Assembly: GCA_027622115.1 (NCBI GenBank)
Contig: JAQBZS010000436.1
Span: forward strand, 1-6,500
DNA: 6,500 bases
Reading direction: 5' to 3'
From: Planctomycetota bacterium
GTDB lineage: Bacteria > Planctomycetota > Planctomycetia > Planctomycetales > Planctomycetaceae
In this document: piece after piece, positions 6,408-6,500 of the stretch
How the letters are laid out: every line of letters begins with the position of its first letter
Position numbering within the stretch: the stretch's first letter is position 1
Program-made: the position numbers and the translations under genes
The notes under the pieces: generated by a model
What the model was told of the DNA's origin: nothing
Seen by the model: the letters and a program-made list of their open reading frames with translations, nothing else
The model's database searches: none

Positions 6408-6500
6408 CGCTACCGTTTTCTATGTGCTCTTCTGGGCGTTCCGCTCTCCACCGACCCCGCGTCGGTGGAAGCACGACTGACAAGCTACCCCGGCTTTCAT
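6408..6500. other. Non-coding right edge of the window
   Basis: No supported gene lies here. DUF1016 similarity fades by about 6390. Short frames run off the right edge, but none resembles a known family or has a convincing start. Apart from the hairpin annotated separately I see no structure. Confidence 0.4.
6447..6469. other. Perfect 9-bp stem-loop
   Basis: TCCACCGAC at 6447-6455 pairs with GTCGGTGGA at 6461-6469 around a five-nucleotide loop, CCCGC. The stem is very GC-rich. No T-tract follows on either strand, so it is not a classical intrinsic terminator. It could act as a transcript-end hairpin for the plus-strand DUF1501 gene or its rearranged neighbour, or it could be one copy of a dispersed palindromic (REP-like) element. 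One window cannot distinguish these. Confidence 0.45.

Noticed and set aside
1..6500. tRNA, rRNA, CRISPR array, insertion sequence or riboswitch
   Set aside because: I looked for cloverleaf-like elements, regularly spaced repeats, transposase motifs and terminal inverted repeats, and found none that could be supported by reading alone.

Overview
The window looks like chromosomal DNA from a planctomycete. The base composition is moderately GC-rich. Two of the three intact genes encode DUF1501 proteins with twin-arginine-like leaders, a family strongly expanded in Planctomycetota. The third encodes a large Hsp70-like ATPase with a DUF3731-type C-terminal half, also common in that phylum. The taxonomic assignment is inference from gene families, not from a marker gene.

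Layout. Positions 2-1456 (minus) hold a complete DUF1501 protein. A 185-bp divergent intergenic region follows, with an extended -10-like element facing the DUF1501 gene and a GGAG ribosome binding site for the next gene. Positions 1642-4560 (plus) hold a 972-residue Hsp70-like protein that starts at GTG. After a 148-bp gap, positions 4709-6112 (plus) hold a second DUF1501 protein, clearly a paralogue of the first. The two paralogues therefore flank the Hsp70 gene and are transcribed away from each other. Positions 6113-6500 hold no intact gene. They contain a decayed, rearranged fragment of a DUF1016-type (YhcG-like, PDDEXK nuclease family) gene, then a perfect 9-bp stem-loop and unassigned sequence to the edge.

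How the genes work together. The two DUF1501 proteins are probably exported by the Tat pathway, while the Hsp70-like protein has no signal and should be cytoplasmic. Nothing in the sequence links them functionally. Intergenic gaps of 148 and 185 bp and the divergent orientation suggest three separate transcription units. The usual partners are absent from the window: DUF1549/DUF1553 proteins for DUF1501, and DUF2760 plus a second Hsp70 for the DUF3731 Hsp70.

I do not see a new multi-gene system. The most unusual structure is the DUF1016 remnant. One internal segment of about 103 bp reads on the opposite strand to the pieces beside it. Turning 6181-6283 around restores a continuous, in-frame DUF1016 N-terminal domain that starts from an ATG with its own Shine-Dalgarno sequence.
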